In this document: in pieces, positions 46,322 through 55,898 of the stretch
How positions within the stretch are numbered: the first letter of the stretch is position 1
How the letters are laid out: each line of letters begins with the position of its first letter
Program-made: the position numbers and the translations under genes
The notes under the pieces: generated by a model
Databases searched by the model: none
Told to the model about the DNA's origin: nothing
The model's input: only the letters and a program-made list of their open reading frames with translations
Assembly: GCF_036323475.1 (NCBI RefSeq)
Contig: NZ_AP028934.1
Coordinates: forward strand, 1,674,001-1,738,000
DNA from: Solobacterium moorei
GTDB taxonomy: Bacteria > Bacillota_I > Bacilli_A > Erysipelotrichales > Erysipelotrichaceae
Direction: 5' to 3'
Length of the DNA: 64,000 bases

Positions 46322-47764
46322 TTACTTAACTTCTACGATCTTCATCATGTTCGCAGATCCTTCACCTGTTGGATAACCTGCTGAGATGATGATTAATTGA
46401 CCCTTCTTCACACCAAAGTTCTTAGCAACTGTTGATGCGAGTTCGTCATCGTTTGTTAACTGGTTTTGTACTTCAGAGTAAACTGGTAATACTCCCCAGT
46501 AGCTCAATAGCTTACGTTGAATGTCCTTTGTGAATGTAACTGCTAATACAGGTACGCTTGGACGGAACTTAGAAATACGACGAGCTGTTGTACCACCCTG
46601 TGTGAATACAACAATAGCACCAATATTGTCTAATGTTAGTGTAGCATCACTAATAGCAATAGAAACTGCATCCTGTACTGTCTTACGTGTAGATTGCTTT
46701 AACCAATCTAACTTCGTACGGTAGTTGATAATCTTCTCTGCTTCTTCAGCGATTTCCGACATTGTTTCACAAGCTTCTACTGGATAGTCACCAGCAGCAG
46801 ATTCAGCAGATAACATAACACCATCAGAGCCATCTAATACAGCGTTGCATACGTCAGATGCTTCGGCACGTGTACAACGTGGGTTGTGTGTCATAGAATC
46901 CAACATATGTGTAGCAGTAATTACTGGCTTACCAATAATGTTTGCTTGACGAATAATATGCTTCTGATAGATAGGAACTAACATTGTAGGGATTTCTACG
47001 CCTAAGTCACCACGAGCAACCATAACACCATCAGCTGCTTCAAGAATTGCATCGATGTTATCATAACCCTCTTGGTTTTCAATCTTAGGAATAATGTTAA
47101 TATGTGGTTTACCTTCTTCAACACAAATTGCACGAATTGCATTTACATCTTCTGGTCTTCTTGTAAAGGAAGCGAAGATAAAGTCAACGTCATTACGGCA
47201 ACCGAAACGAATATCAGCCTCATCCTTAGCAGATAAGAATGGCATACTTAGCTTAACACCTGGTACGTTACAACCCTTACGTGAACTGATAGGACCCGCA
47301 ACTTCAACACGGCACTTTAATTCGTGACCATTGTTTTCGAGTACAGTAAGCTTCATCTTACCATCGTTGATTAAAATATAATTTCCTTGCTTTAAGTCAT
47401 CGAATAGCTCTGGGCATTGAATATGGAAACGTTCATGTGTTCCTTCAATCTCTGCCTTTGTTAAGTAAACGATTTCACCGATTTCGTAGTTTTCTACATC
47501 GTTCTTGAAAGTACCTAAACGGATTTCAGGACCCTTTGTATCTAACGCAATCGCTAAATTTACACCTGTCTTTGCACTTACGGAACGAACTAAGTTGATT
47601 CTTTCTAAGTGTTCTTCATGTGATCCATGGCTGAAGTTTAAACGAGCGATGTTCATACCTGCACCCACAAGTTCTGTAAGTGTCTTCTCATTTTCTGAAG
47701 CTGGGCCAATCGTACATACTACCTTTGTTTTCTTAAATAAATGTTTGTTTTCCAAAGCAATCAT
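46322..47764 (-). CDS. pyk: Pyruvate kinase
   Basis: This enzyme of about 480 residues forms pyruvate and ATP in the last step of glycolysis. It has KVVCTIGPAS near the start, ARLNFSHG, the active-site region IPKIENQEGYDNIDAIL and GVMVARGDLGVEIP, then a C-terminal allosteric domain. It lacks the extra PEP-utiliser domain of Bacillus pyruvate kinases. An ATG at 47764 lies directly against the GAAGGAG site; an in-frame TTG at 47755 has proper 9-bp spacing and may be the real start. It follows pfkA by 7 bp, a glycolytic pair. Confidence 0.95.
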   Translation of the reverse strand: MIALENKHLFKKTKVVCTIGPASENEKTLTELVGAGMNIARLNFSHGSHEEHLERINLVRSVSAKTGVNLAIALDTKGPEIRLGTFKNDVENYEIGEIVYLTKAEIEGTHERFHIQCPELFDDLKQGNYILINDGKMKLTVLENNGHELKCRVEVAGPISSRKGCNVPGVKLSMPFLSAKDEADIRFGCRNDVDFIFASFTRRPEDVNAIRAICVEEGKPHINIIPKIENQEGYDNIDAILEAADGVMVARGDLGVEIPTMLVPIYQKHIIRQANIIGKPVITATHMLDSMTHNPRCTRAEASDVCNAVLDGSDGVMLSAESAAGDYPVEACETMSEIAEEAEKIINYRTKLDWLKQSTRKTVQDAVSIAISDATLTLDNIGAIVVFTQGGTTARRISKFRPSVPVLAVTFTKDIQRKLLSYWGVLPVYSEVQNQLTNDDELASTVAKNFGVKKGQLIIISAGYPTGEGSANMMKIVEVK

Positions 47765-47771
47765 CTCCTTC

Positions 47772-48734
47772 TTATACTAAACGATCAAATAATCGATATA
47801 GTTTCTTTCTACTCTTGCGTGGTTTCTCTAGTGCTTCTTGAATTGGCATTGAACAAATTTCGTTGTCGATAATACCAACACAATGTCCACCAATACCTTC
47901 CATCAATAAATCAATAGCCTTTTCACCCATTCTGCTTGAAAGCATACGGTCAACTGGCGTTGGGGAACCACCACGCTGGATGTGTCCCAAAATCGTTGCA
48001 CGACCACTGAAGTTTGTATGTAATGAAACCTTCTTTGCTAAACCATCCACGTCACAAATCTTTTCAGAGATAATAACGATTGCGTGATTCTTCTTCACTG
48101 CATCTCCAAGATAGCGTAGCTTTTCTAGAATTTCTGTTTCATCATAACCTGTTTCTGGTGTGATGACGATTTCTGCACCACACGCAATCGCTGTATATAG
48201 CGCAAGGTCTCCACAGTGATTTCCCATTACTTCGACGATGGAACAACGGTGATGTGAACTAGATGTATCACGTAGTTTATCTACGTTTTCTACACAAGTC
48301 TGTAACGCTGTATCAAAACCGATTGTGAAATCAGTGCCAGAGATATCGTTATCAATTGTACCAGGTAATCCAATACAATTAATTCCCTTATTTGTAAGTG
48401 CGAGTGCTCCACGATAGGAACCATCACCACCAATGACCACCAGTGCATCAATGCCTGCTTTACGCAAGTTTGAAACACACTGATCTTGAACCTCTTCTTC
48501 TTTAAATTCAGGTAAACGAGCCGATCCAAGTGTCGTCCCACCGCGGTTTAAAATATCCGATACATCTGTACGTTCTAATACTTGAAACTTCTCTTCTAGA
48601 AGACCTCGATATCCATCGCGAATACCGACAACTTCAATTCCATTACTGAGTGCAATTCTGGTTACGGCACGAATTGCGGAATTCATTCCCGGCGCATCAC
48701 CACCTGATGTCAAAACGCCAATTTTTCTAACCAT
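47772..48734 (-). CDS. pfkA: ATP-dependent 6-phosphofructokinase
   Basis: This 320-residue enzyme phosphorylates fructose 6-phosphate. It has the N-terminal GVLTSGGDAPGMN (6-18), VIGGDGSYRGA (about 100-110) and the catalytic PGTIDNDISGTDFTIGFDTA (about 124-143). The sequence is of the ATP-dependent bacterial type (GGDGS). ATG at 48734 with GGAGGG upstream is preferred to an in-frame TTG at 48749. A TATAAA box lies about 20 bp before the ribosome-binding site. Confidence 0.96.
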   Translation of the reverse strand: MVRKIGVLTSGGDAPGMNSAIRAVTRIALSNGIEVVGIRDGYRGLLEEKFQVLERTDVSDILNRGGTTLGSARLPEFKEEEVQDQCVSNLRKAGIDALVVIGGDGSYRGALALTNKGINCIGLPGTIDNDISGTDFTIGFDTALQTCVENVDKLRDTSSSHHRCSIVEVMGNHCGDLALYTAIACGAEIVITPETGYDETEILEKLRYLGDAVKKNHAIVIISEKICDVDGLAKKVSLHTNFSGRATILGHIQRGGSPTPVDRMLSSRMGEKAIDLLMEGIGGHCVGIIDNEICSMPIQEALEKPRKSRKKLYRLFDRLV

Positions 48735-48792
48735 GTAAAGGCCCTCCAAATCTCAATTATTTTATACCATTAAAGTGTATTATTAAAGCATT

Positions 48793-49704
48793 TTACAATG
48801 TTTTTCGCCTATCTTTTCCTGTAAGCGTTTTTATCTTTGCCATACTCGTAATTCTCTCCACGATACGGGCTGCTTTCAGTTCATCATCCTTGCCTTTTCC
48901 AACATAACGGAAGTGTTCTTTGAGTGATTCAATATCACAATTGGATGTAAACCAAGTTGGCAATCCTTCTGTATATCGCTTCTCTAATAGCGGCAACAAT
49001 AATTGATCGCGATTCCATTCATTCACACTCTCTGCCCCAATATCATCTAAGACAAGAAACTTTGCACGCATCAATCGACCAAGTTCGATTTTGTATTCTG
49101 AAGTCTTCATCGTTGCGATGGCTCTTGTACAATATGTTGGATAATGCACAAAAGCTACCGTTTCGTTTTTGCGAGCATGATCATTTGTGGCACAAGCGGA
49201 AAGATATGTTTTCCCACTTCCCATTGTACCATGTAGATAAAGTCCTTGATTATGAATACTAGCACTTCTACAAGCTTCCCAAACAAGTAAGTATTCTTCC
49301 ATCTCTTTGATTAAGTTGATTTTATCAAAAGATACTGTGTACATATTAGATGGCATATCATTTACACTAAACTTCTCTAGATGTGCTGTCTTTTCCATAT
49401 ATGCCCGTTGGAATTTACATGGTGTTTGTACATTTTGAAGAATACCATTATCCTCTAAGTCATCATAGTAACCCTTCACTCTCTGCTTGCATTGATTTAA
49501 GCCTGTACAGTGCAGGCATGGTTCAAAGCCTTTTCTCCATGCATGAATCTTCCATGGAGATGTGTTCAAATATCTTTCATTGAGTTTGTTTCTTTGAAAC
49601 AGCTCGACAACTACAGGGTCTTTACGTAATTCATCTTGGAGCGATTGAGTTTCTTGTTTCTGCTGATCCGTCATCGGAATCTCTTTGATATTTAAGGCTT
49701 CCAT
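48793..49704 (-). CDS. dnaI: Primosomal helicase loader DnaI
   Basis: This 303-residue AAA+ protein loads the replicative helicase. The N-terminal domain (1-130) includes a cysteine cluster (CLHCTGLNQC, about 63-72) typical of DnaI zinc-binding. The ATPase domain has GTMGSGKTYLS (Walker A, about 158-168), FLVLDDIGAES (Walker B) and WFTSNCDIESL (sensor). It lies 3 bp after dnaB, the standard dnaB-dnaI pair in Bacillota. Confidence 0.92.
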   Translation of the reverse strand: MEALNIKEIPMTDQQKQETQSLQDELRKDPVVVELFQRNKLNERYLNTSPWKIHAWRKGFEPCLHCTGLNQCKQRVKGYYDDLEDNGILQNVQTPCKFQRAYMEKTAHLEKFSVNDMPSNMYTVSFDKINLIKEMEEYLLVWEACRSASIHNQGLYLHGTMGSGKTYLSACATNDHARKNETVAFVHYPTYCTRAIATMKTSEYKIELGRLMRAKFLVLDDIGAESVNEWNRDQLLLPLLEKRYTEGLPTWFTSNCDIESLKEHFRYVGKGKDDELKAARIVERITSMAKIKTLTGKDRRKTL

Positions 49705-49707
49705 GAA

Positions 49708-50901
49708 TTACTCCTCTCCCTTCTGTAGTTTTTGTAATCGTTCTAATAGTTCTGCTGATGCGACTGTACCTTCTGGTAGAGTGCCATCTTCTTGTTGGCG
49801 TATATAGTCTGGCATGCCAATCTTAACACCGCTATTAACCTGCGGGGTTTGGCGAACAATTTTCTTACGCTGTTGTAGCGCTTGTTGTTTGGTAGTCACA
49901 CCATCTCTAGCCCACTCTGCCGCAACCATATCCACAAAGTTACGATTCAAACGATTTTGAGAAATCTTTAGGATATGTTCAATCATCATGTTGATAACTT
50001 CATTGCTGAAATGCATGTCGATTGCTAGATGTTCTAAGATACTCTTTTCTAATTGGGTAACCTTTGCACCACCTTGCTTTGCCTGTAAGAAAGATACAGG
50101 TGGTAAGGAGTATGGATCGCTTCCCGGTTTTACATCCGATTCTGCGCGTGATGCGTAAATCTTTAGCTTTGCACCATCGAATGTCATCGTTTGTAAATTA
50201 ATACAACGATTGACTAAGATACGCATCTTGTCAACAGATAGACCATAGATTGTCGCAAGCTTCCCGATGAGGCTTAAGTTATCCTGTGTACGAAGTTCAG
50301 CAGGGAATACCAGTGTACTTGTCGTCGCAATAAACTTCTCATAATCAAAGTTAATCGTTTGATCTTCCATTGCGAATTGATAACGTGGCTGTAGTGCATC
50401 AAACTCAATATGTCGGTCTAAGAGATCTTGTGGTAAGAACTTAACTGCCTTTGTGATTTCTTTATAGCCACGCAAGGATACATTATTTGCGTTTAAGTGC
50501 GTCATTGTAGTAGTTGTCTCATCTTTTCCTACAACACGTTCATAGCGATTCATAAATACATTAGATTTCAAGAAATCCTTTGTATGTATCGGACTATTTA
50601 ACACATAGACATATTGATTACATAGTTCTGTAGTTTTTACATATGTTCTCATCAGCATGTACTCTTCTAATTTTGTACATGCTTTATCTAGTGCATTGAT
50701 ATCTAAGTCAGTTAGCACAAGTAAACGTTGGTGTTTTTCAAAACCCTTTTGGGTTTTGCCTTCCGCAATGAGTGTTAAGTATAGAACTGTCGCATCTTTA
50801 CCAATTAATGGTTGGTATAACATCATCAAAGAAAGTAAAGTTTCCTCAGAGATACCATTGCTAAAATCAACGCGATATGTACTAGTTGGCATTCTTTCCA
50901 T
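49708..50901 (-). CDS. dnaB: Replication initiation and membrane attachment protein DnaB
   Basis: This 397-residue primosome protein of the DnaB_2/DnaD family works with DnaI and DnaD to open replication forks. It has an N-terminal winged-helix region (about 1-110) and a C-terminal DnaD-like domain (about 285-355; EVINMMIEHILKISQNRLNRNFVDMVAAEWARDGV). AAAGGA lies 7-8 bp before ATG. The start overlaps the end of coaE by 20 bp. It is not the replicative helicase, which carries the same name in E. coli. Confidence 0.9.
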   Translation of the reverse strand: MERMPTSTYRVDFSNGISEETLLSLMMLYQPLIGKDATVLYLTLIAEGKTQKGFEKHQRLLVLTDLDINALDKACTKLEEYMLMRTYVKTTELCNQYVYVLNSPIHTKDFLKSNVFMNRYERVVGKDETTTTMTHLNANNVSLRGYKEITKAVKFLPQDLLDRHIEFDALQPRYQFAMEDQTINFDYEKFIATTSTLVFPAELRTQDNLSLIGKLATIYGLSVDKMRILVNRCINLQTMTFDGAKLKIYASRAESDVKPGSDPYSLPPVSFLQAKQGGAKVTQLEKSILEHLAIDMHFSNEVINMMIEHILKISQNRLNRNFVDMVAAEWARDGVTTKQQALQQRKKIVRQTPQVNSGVKIGMPDYIRQQEDGTLPEGTVASAELLERLQKLQKGEE

Positions 50902-51493
50902 TTCTGATGTCCTTTCTAAGTTCTCCTAACCATCGGTTGATTTGTGAATCTAGTTCTTTTAAATCACCTTCGTTATAAATCACTTTATCCGCTCTAGCAA
51001 TCTGTTCTTCTGCAGGTATCTGCATTGATAGTCTTGCCTTCGCTTCTTGACGTGTGTAGTTTCTTTCTTCCATCATTCTTTGGATGGCAATTTCTTCACT
51101 ACAAGTCACAACTACAGTACGGTCAAAGTATTGATCCCAACCTGTTTCAAACAACAGTGGAATCTCTGCACAGATAATTGGTTGTTGGTAGTTTGTTGCG
51201 AAGAATTTCTGCATTCCTTCTAATACGAAGGGATGCACAATTGCGTTTAGTTGTTTGCGTTTGTTATTATCTTGAAAGATAATTCCTGCAAGCTTCTTTG
51301 GCTCGATATCTCCACTAATGCCAATAACATCTTCGCCAAATACTTCTCTAATTTTTTCATAACAAACAGAACCTTGATACAAGGAACGCTTTGCGTATTG
51401 ATCGGCATTAAATACTGGTATTCCTCTTCTTCTAAATAGAATCGCAACAGTTGTTTTCCCTGCCGCAATCGTTCCTGTAATTGCAATCTTCAT
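50882..51493 (-). CDS. coaE: Dephospho-CoA kinase
   Basis: This 203-residue P-loop kinase completes CoA synthesis. It has ITGTIAAGKTTVA (Walker A, about 4-16), FNADQYAK with the conserved aspartate, VHPFVLEGM (about 84-92) and IPLLFETGWD (about 108-117). ATG at 51493 with AGGAG upstream fits the family start and lies 7 bp after the mutM stop; upstream in-frame codons overlap mutM and are unlikely. Confidence 0.94.
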   Translation of the reverse strand: MKIAITGTIAAGKTTVAILFRRRGIPVFNADQYAKRSLYQGSVCYEKIREVFGEDVIGISGDIEPKKLAGIIFQDNNKRKQLNAIVHPFVLEGMQKFFATNYQQPIICAEIPLLFETGWDQYFDRTVVVTCSEEIAIQRMMEERNYTRQEAKARLSMQIPAEEQIARADKVIYNEGDLKELDSQINRWLGELRKDIRNGKNAN

Positions 51494-51500
51494 AAAACTC

Positions 51501-52307
51501 CTATTTCTGACAATGTGGGCAATAATAACTTGACCGTCCACCGATATATTTTACGTGAATTTGTCCTTTACAACGAGGACATATTTTCTGCATATGTACG
51601 GTACACTCCGTTTGAAACCTACCGGTGACACCTAAACTAGAAGTATAGGTTCTGATCGTCGTACCACCAGCCGCAATCGCAGCCTTCAAGATTCGTCTTG
51701 TATGCATTACAAGATTTTCTTCATCCTTACAGGTGATACGTGCACAAGACCTACCCGGTCTTAGATTGCAGGCCGCAAGAATTTCATCTGCGTAGATATT
51801 TCCAATTCCTGCAACAAAGCTTTGGTCTAATAGCAGGCTTTTGAGTGGTGTACGTTTTCCCTTGCGATATGCATGAATGTAGGACGCATTGAACGCTTCA
51901 TCAAAAGGTTCAGGTCCTAGGCCATGGTAATGGCTAAAATCCGTATCCAACGGAAGGATTTCCATACGTCCAAATTTACGTGTATCCATGTAGCGTAACT
52001 CTTTCCCATTATCTAGATGGAATATCACATGCATATGACGATTTGTTGGTTCTGTTGGATCTTGAATATAATATCTTCCTTCCATGCGTAAATGACTCAT
52101 GAGGATACAATCATCTAAACCAAATAGTAAGTACTTACCACGACGCATGAATGTATTAAATGTTTGATTCTTTAATTGTTGCTTAAACTGTTCTATATCA
52201 TTTTCAATCATCTTTGAATAACGTACATCCACATCCAAGATTTTTCTTCCTTGAATCTGATGTTCTAGTGTGTGTAGGACAGTTTCTACTTCTGGTAATT
52301 CAGGCAT
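51501..52307 (-). CDS. mutM: Formamidopyrimidine-DNA glycosylase
   Basis: This 268-residue DNA repair enzyme removes 8-oxoguanine and related lesions. The N-terminus MPELPEVETV carries the catalytic Pro1 (after Met removal) and Glu2. DQSFVAGIGNIYADEIL (about 163-179) is the helix-two-turn-helix DNA-binding motif. The C-terminal zinc finger is CPRCKGQIHVKYIGGRSSYY followed by CPHC (about 242-265). It follows polA by 1 bp, a common repair pairing. Confidence 0.96.
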   Translation of the reverse strand: MPELPEVETVLHTLEHQIQGRKILDVDVRYSKMIENDIEQFKQQLKNQTFNTFMRRGKYLLFGLDDCILMSHLRMEGRYYIQDPTEPTNRHMHVIFHLDNGKELRYMDTRKFGRMEILPLDTDFSHYHGLGPEPFDEAFNASYIHAYRKGKRTPLKSLLLDQSFVAGIGNIYADEILAACNLRPGRSCARITCKDEENLVMHTRRILKAAIAAGGTTIRTYTSSLGVTGRFQTECTVHMQKICPRCKGQIHVKYIGGRSSYYCPHCQK

Positions 52308-52308
52308 A

Positions 52309-54924
52309 TTACTTTGCCTCGTACCAATCGCTACCGATAGAACATTCTGCTGTTAAAGGTACTTGTAGGCGCATCGCATTGACCATGCCATCATTGATAA
52401 GCTTCGTCATGACATCTACTTCTTCCTTTGGTACATTAAAGATTAATTCATCGTGTACCTGTAGAATCATCTTACTCTTTACCTTCGCATCCTTCATCAT
52501 CTGGTCGATATGAATCATCGCTAGTTTGATAAGGTCTGCGGCAGAGCCCTGAATTGGTGCGTTCATCGCTGCACGTTTGCCGAATTCACGCGTTGCGTGA
52601 TTCTTATCGTGAATCTCAGGAATCTCTCTACGTCTACCACAAAGTGTCTCTACATAGCCCTTCTCTTCGCAATCTTTCACAATTTGATCCATGTAGATGC
52701 GAATCTTTGGATATGCCGCATAGTAGCGTTCAATAAAGTCATGCGCCTCATAACGACTTACACCAAGCTGCTCACTTAATCCAAAGTCACTGATGCCATA
52801 CACAATACCGAAGTTAACCGTCTTAGCACTACGTCTATCTTGTGCTGTAATCTCATCCTGTGGTTTATGGAAGACATCCATCGCTGTCTTAGTATGAATG
52901 TCAATTCCTTCCTTAAACGCCTCAATCAGACTCGTTTCATTTGCCATATGTGCTAACATACGTAACTCAATCTGATGATAGTCACTCGAAATTAATACAC
53001 AACCATTCTCTGGCAAGAATGCCTTACGAATCACTTTACCCTGTTCATCACGAACACTGATATTCTGTAAGTTTGGTTCGCTAGAAGATAGTCTTCCTGT
53101 TTGGGTTGCGGATTGGTTATAGATTGTATGAATCTTTCCATCCTGTTGAATATACTTCTTCAAGCCTTCAGCGTAAGTACTATAAATCTTAGATAGCTTA
53201 CGATATTCGAGAATATAATCGATGATTGGTGATTTCCCTTGTAGCTTTTCTAATTCACCAGCTGCAGTACTTCTCTTTTTACCTGTAGGAAGCCCTAAAT
53301 CATCGAATAACACTTCTGCTAATTGTTTTGGAGAATTGATATTGAATTCTTTAGCTGCAAGCACATAAATTTCTTTCTGTGCTTCGCTAATCTTCGCCAT
53401 CGTTTCTGTCGCAATGCGATCAAGAATATCGATATCACAACGAATGCCTTCTCTTTCCATATGATAGAGAACTGTCGTTAGTGGCATCTCCATTTCATAG
53501 TAGAGTTTGCCCATCTTGTATTCTTGTAGCTTTGGTGTGATCTCTGCATACAAGCGAAAGATATTTCTCGCAAATGCGCATGCATACATGCATTGTTTTT
53601 CTTCATCAATAATTAAATTTGGCTTTGTAGGTTTTCCATATACATCTTCATAACTCACTGTATTTTCAAAGCCATAACGCTCAATAATCTTTGCGGTTGT
53701 TGTCAAAGATGAGTCTACAAGTGATGCCGCAAGCATCATATCATCATGGAAATTGAGTGTTAATCCTTCGTTTTCTGCTAGATGTAAATTGCGTTTTACA
53801 TCAAATCCATACTTATGTGGCATGTCACTAGAAAAATATGCAAGCAAATTACTATCTTTCTTCGCATCTGCTAAGGAAATGTATACTGCTTGCTTGCCAT
53901 TATATAGCGCAAAGCCATTGATTGTCGCATGCATGAATGCACCATGATCATCATCCACAAATACAGCACAAGCATCCTTCAACATCTCTACAGGCGCCTT
54001 TGTAACTCGTTTATCTTCACTTGGAGTCACCACTATTTCTTCTGTTGTATTCTCTTCAATAGTGATCTTATCAGAGAAGCGTCTTGCGAGTGTGTTCATC
54101 TCTAGCATCTGTAAAAACTTTACAAGTTGTGGGTAGTTTGGTGTAAAGGATAACTCCTTCTCACTCATCTCTACATCTATATCACGCCGAATTGTCGCAA
54201 GCTTTTTAGAAAGTAATGCGGAATCATGCCCCTCCATTACCTTCTTCTGTAAAGCACCCTTGAGCTTATCTTCATTTGCGATGACATTTTCAACTGTACC
54301 GTATTCTTCTAAGAGCTTGAGTGCTGTCTTTTCGCCAATACCAGGAATACCCGGGATATTATCTGACTTATCACCCATTAAGCCCTTCATATCAATAATC
54401 TGAAGTGGTTCAATTCCCATCTGTTCCTTTAGACTTTCAGGTGTCACGACATCCATATCTGTAATCCCTTTTTTCATCAGTAATACAGAAGTCGTCTCAT
54501 CTATTAGCTGTAACATATCGTGATCACTTGTTAATACATAGGTTTGATAGTCCTTTGCTTTTTTGGAGATTGTTCCAATTAAGTCATCAGCTTCAATATT
54601 CTGCATCTCCACCCAAGCAATCGCAAAGGCATCTAAGAAATCTCGAACGAGTTTAAACTGCGGCACCAAATCATCTGGTGCTGGCTTACGACCACCCTTG
54701 TAATCTGCGTATAGTTCATGACGGAAAGTATGTTTTCCTGCATCAAAGGCAACTAATACTGCATCTGGTTGAATGATATCAATGGCTTTTTGAATCATAG
54801 ACGCAAAACCAAATACAGCGTTTGTAGGTGTTCCATCTGAAGTAGTCATCGGTCTACCGTATGCTGTAGCGTAATACGCTCTAAATAACATCGAGTTACC
54901 ATCTGTCAGTAATAATTTCTTCAT
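52309..54924 (-). CDS. polA: DNA polymerase I
   Basis: This 871-residue repair polymerase has an N-terminal 5'-3' exonuclease domain (1-290; LLTDGNSMLFRAYYA, GLMGDKSDNIPGIPGIG). A degenerate 3'-5' exonuclease-like domain follows (about 310-470), in which the metal-binding DxE motif is not visible, as usual in Gram-positive PolA. The polymerase domain is complete (RRSAKTVNFGIVYGIS, LQVHDELIFNVP). ATG at 54924 with GGGAG 8 bp upstream is preferred to ATG at 54939. A TATAAT box lies about 60 bp upstream. Confidence 0.95.
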   Translation of the reverse strand: MKKLLLTDGNSMLFRAYYATAYGRPMTTSDGTPTNAVFGFASMIQKAIDIIQPDAVLVAFDAGKHTFRHELYADYKGGRKPAPDDLVPQFKLVRDFLDAFAIAWVEMQNIEADDLIGTISKKAKDYQTYVLTSDHDMLQLIDETTSVLLMKKGITDMDVVTPESLKEQMGIEPLQIIDMKGLMGDKSDNIPGIPGIGEKTALKLLEEYGTVENVIANEDKLKGALQKKVMEGHDSALLSKKLATIRRDIDVEMSEKELSFTPNYPQLVKFLQMLEMNTLARRFSDKITIEENTTEEIVVTPSEDKRVTKAPVEMLKDACAVFVDDDHGAFMHATINGFALYNGKQAVYISLADAKKDSNLLAYFSSDMPHKYGFDVKRNLHLAENEGLTLNFHDDMMLAASLVDSSLTTTAKIIERYGFENTVSYEDVYGKPTKPNLIIDEEKQCMYACAFARNIFRLYAEITPKLQEYKMGKLYYEMEMPLTTVLYHMEREGIRCDIDILDRIATETMAKISEAQKEIYVLAAKEFNINSPKQLAEVLFDDLGLPTGKKRSTAAGELEKLQGKSPIIDYILEYRKLSKIYSTYAEGLKKYIQQDGKIHTIYNQSATQTGRLSSSEPNLQNISVRDEQGKVIRKAFLPENGCVLISSDYHQIELRMLAHMANETSLIEAFKEGIDIHTKTAMDVFHKPQDEITAQDRRSAKTVNFGIVYGISDFGLSEQLGVSRYEAHDFIERYYAAYPKIRIYMDQIVKDCEEKGYVETLCGRRREIPEIHDKNHATREFGKRAAMNAPIQGSAADLIKLAMIHIDQMMKDAKVKSKMILQVHDELIFNVPKEEVDVMTKLINDGMVNAMRLQVPLTAECSIGSDWYEAK

Positions 54925-55075
54925 TTCATATTCTCCCATCTGTCTAAAAACACAGGTTTATTTCTTCTTATCAATCATCGTAAAAGACTTTCTTTTATTA
55001 TAGTCTATTTTGGCTTTCATACCGCAATGTGACTCTCGTTTACCCTTAAAATTATCCTTATTATTTTACCATGTA

Positions 55076-55795
55076 TTAGGTTGTGATTCCATGTGCACAT
55101 TGGTAAGCCTCCATACAAGTTTCAAAGAGTTCTTCTCTAGCAAAACTTAGAAAACTTGTTTGAGAAACAATGAGATGATCTAGCACTCTTACACCCATGA
55201 GTTTACCACATTCCATCAACTTTCCAGTTACGACCAAATCCTGAGTACTTGGTGTTAATACACCGCTAGGATGATTGTGTGCCAGCAGAATATCCGTACT
55301 ACCAATGAGTAGTGCTTCTTTAAAGATTTCACGGGGATATACTGCACTTGCGTTGATGGTTCCTACAAACAAGGTCTTTGCGGAGATAATACGATGCGCA
55401 GTATTCAGATAAACAACCAGAAATTTTTCTTGACTACCTGTTCCAATTTCATTTCTTAGCCACTCGATAATACGCTCTGGATTATCGATAATTTCCTCTT
55501 CATAAGCAGCCTCTAATGAAGCCCTTCTACTAATTTCAAAGATTGCTTGTAATTGTAGTGCTTTTACCTTGCTGATTCCTTTGATTTTACACAGTTCTTC
55601 ATTTGACATATGTACGAGTCCTTTGATTCCCTTAGACATCTGTAATAAATTATCAGCCATTGTTAAAACAGACTCTCCTTGTGAACCTGTACGTAATATT
55701 AATGCGAGTAACTCTCTTGAGCTAAGAGACCTCACTCCATATCTCAGACCCTTATCCCGTGGTCGTTCTGTACTTGGCATTTCACGAACAATCAT
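55076..55795 (-). CDS. radC: RadC-family (JAB/MPN) protein
   Basis: This 239-residue protein has an N-terminal helix-hairpin region (KGLVHMSNEELCKIKGISKVKALQL, about 53-77) and a C-terminal JAB metalloprotease-like domain. That domain has the zinc motif LLAHNHPSG and the conserved S/T and D further on (about 165-195). A link to DNA repair is traditional but poorly proven. AGGAGGGG precedes the ATG. It is divergent from rlmI, with about 100 bp of shared promoter region. Confidence 0.9.
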   Translation of the reverse strand: MIVREMPSTERPRDKGLRYGVRSLSSRELLALILRTGSQGESVLTMADNLLQMSKGIKGLVHMSNEELCKIKGISKVKALQLQAIFEISRRASLEAAYEEEIIDNPERIIEWLRNEIGTGSQEKFLVVYLNTAHRIISAKTLFVGTINASAVYPREIFKEALLIGSTDILLAHNHPSGVLTPSTQDLVVTGKLMECGKLMGVRVLDHLIVSQTSFLSFAREELFETCMEAYQCAHGITT

Positions 55796-55898
55796 TCCCC
55801 AAACCCCTCCTACTCTTTATTACAAATCATTCCAAAAATCCCATGGCAAGATTAGTAAATTGGCGCAATATCGTTTATCATTATCCCGAGGTGTTCCT

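Noticed and set aside
48793-49704. Second mobile-element ATPase (IstB-like)
   Set aside because: Its position after dnaB, the N-terminal cysteine cluster and the core-gene context identify it as chromosomal dnaI, not an IS-associated ATPase.
55569-55898. N-terminal extension of the rlmI frame
   Set aside because: It is antisense to radC, has no ribosome-binding site, and the family start fits ATG at 55899 with GAGGTG upstream.
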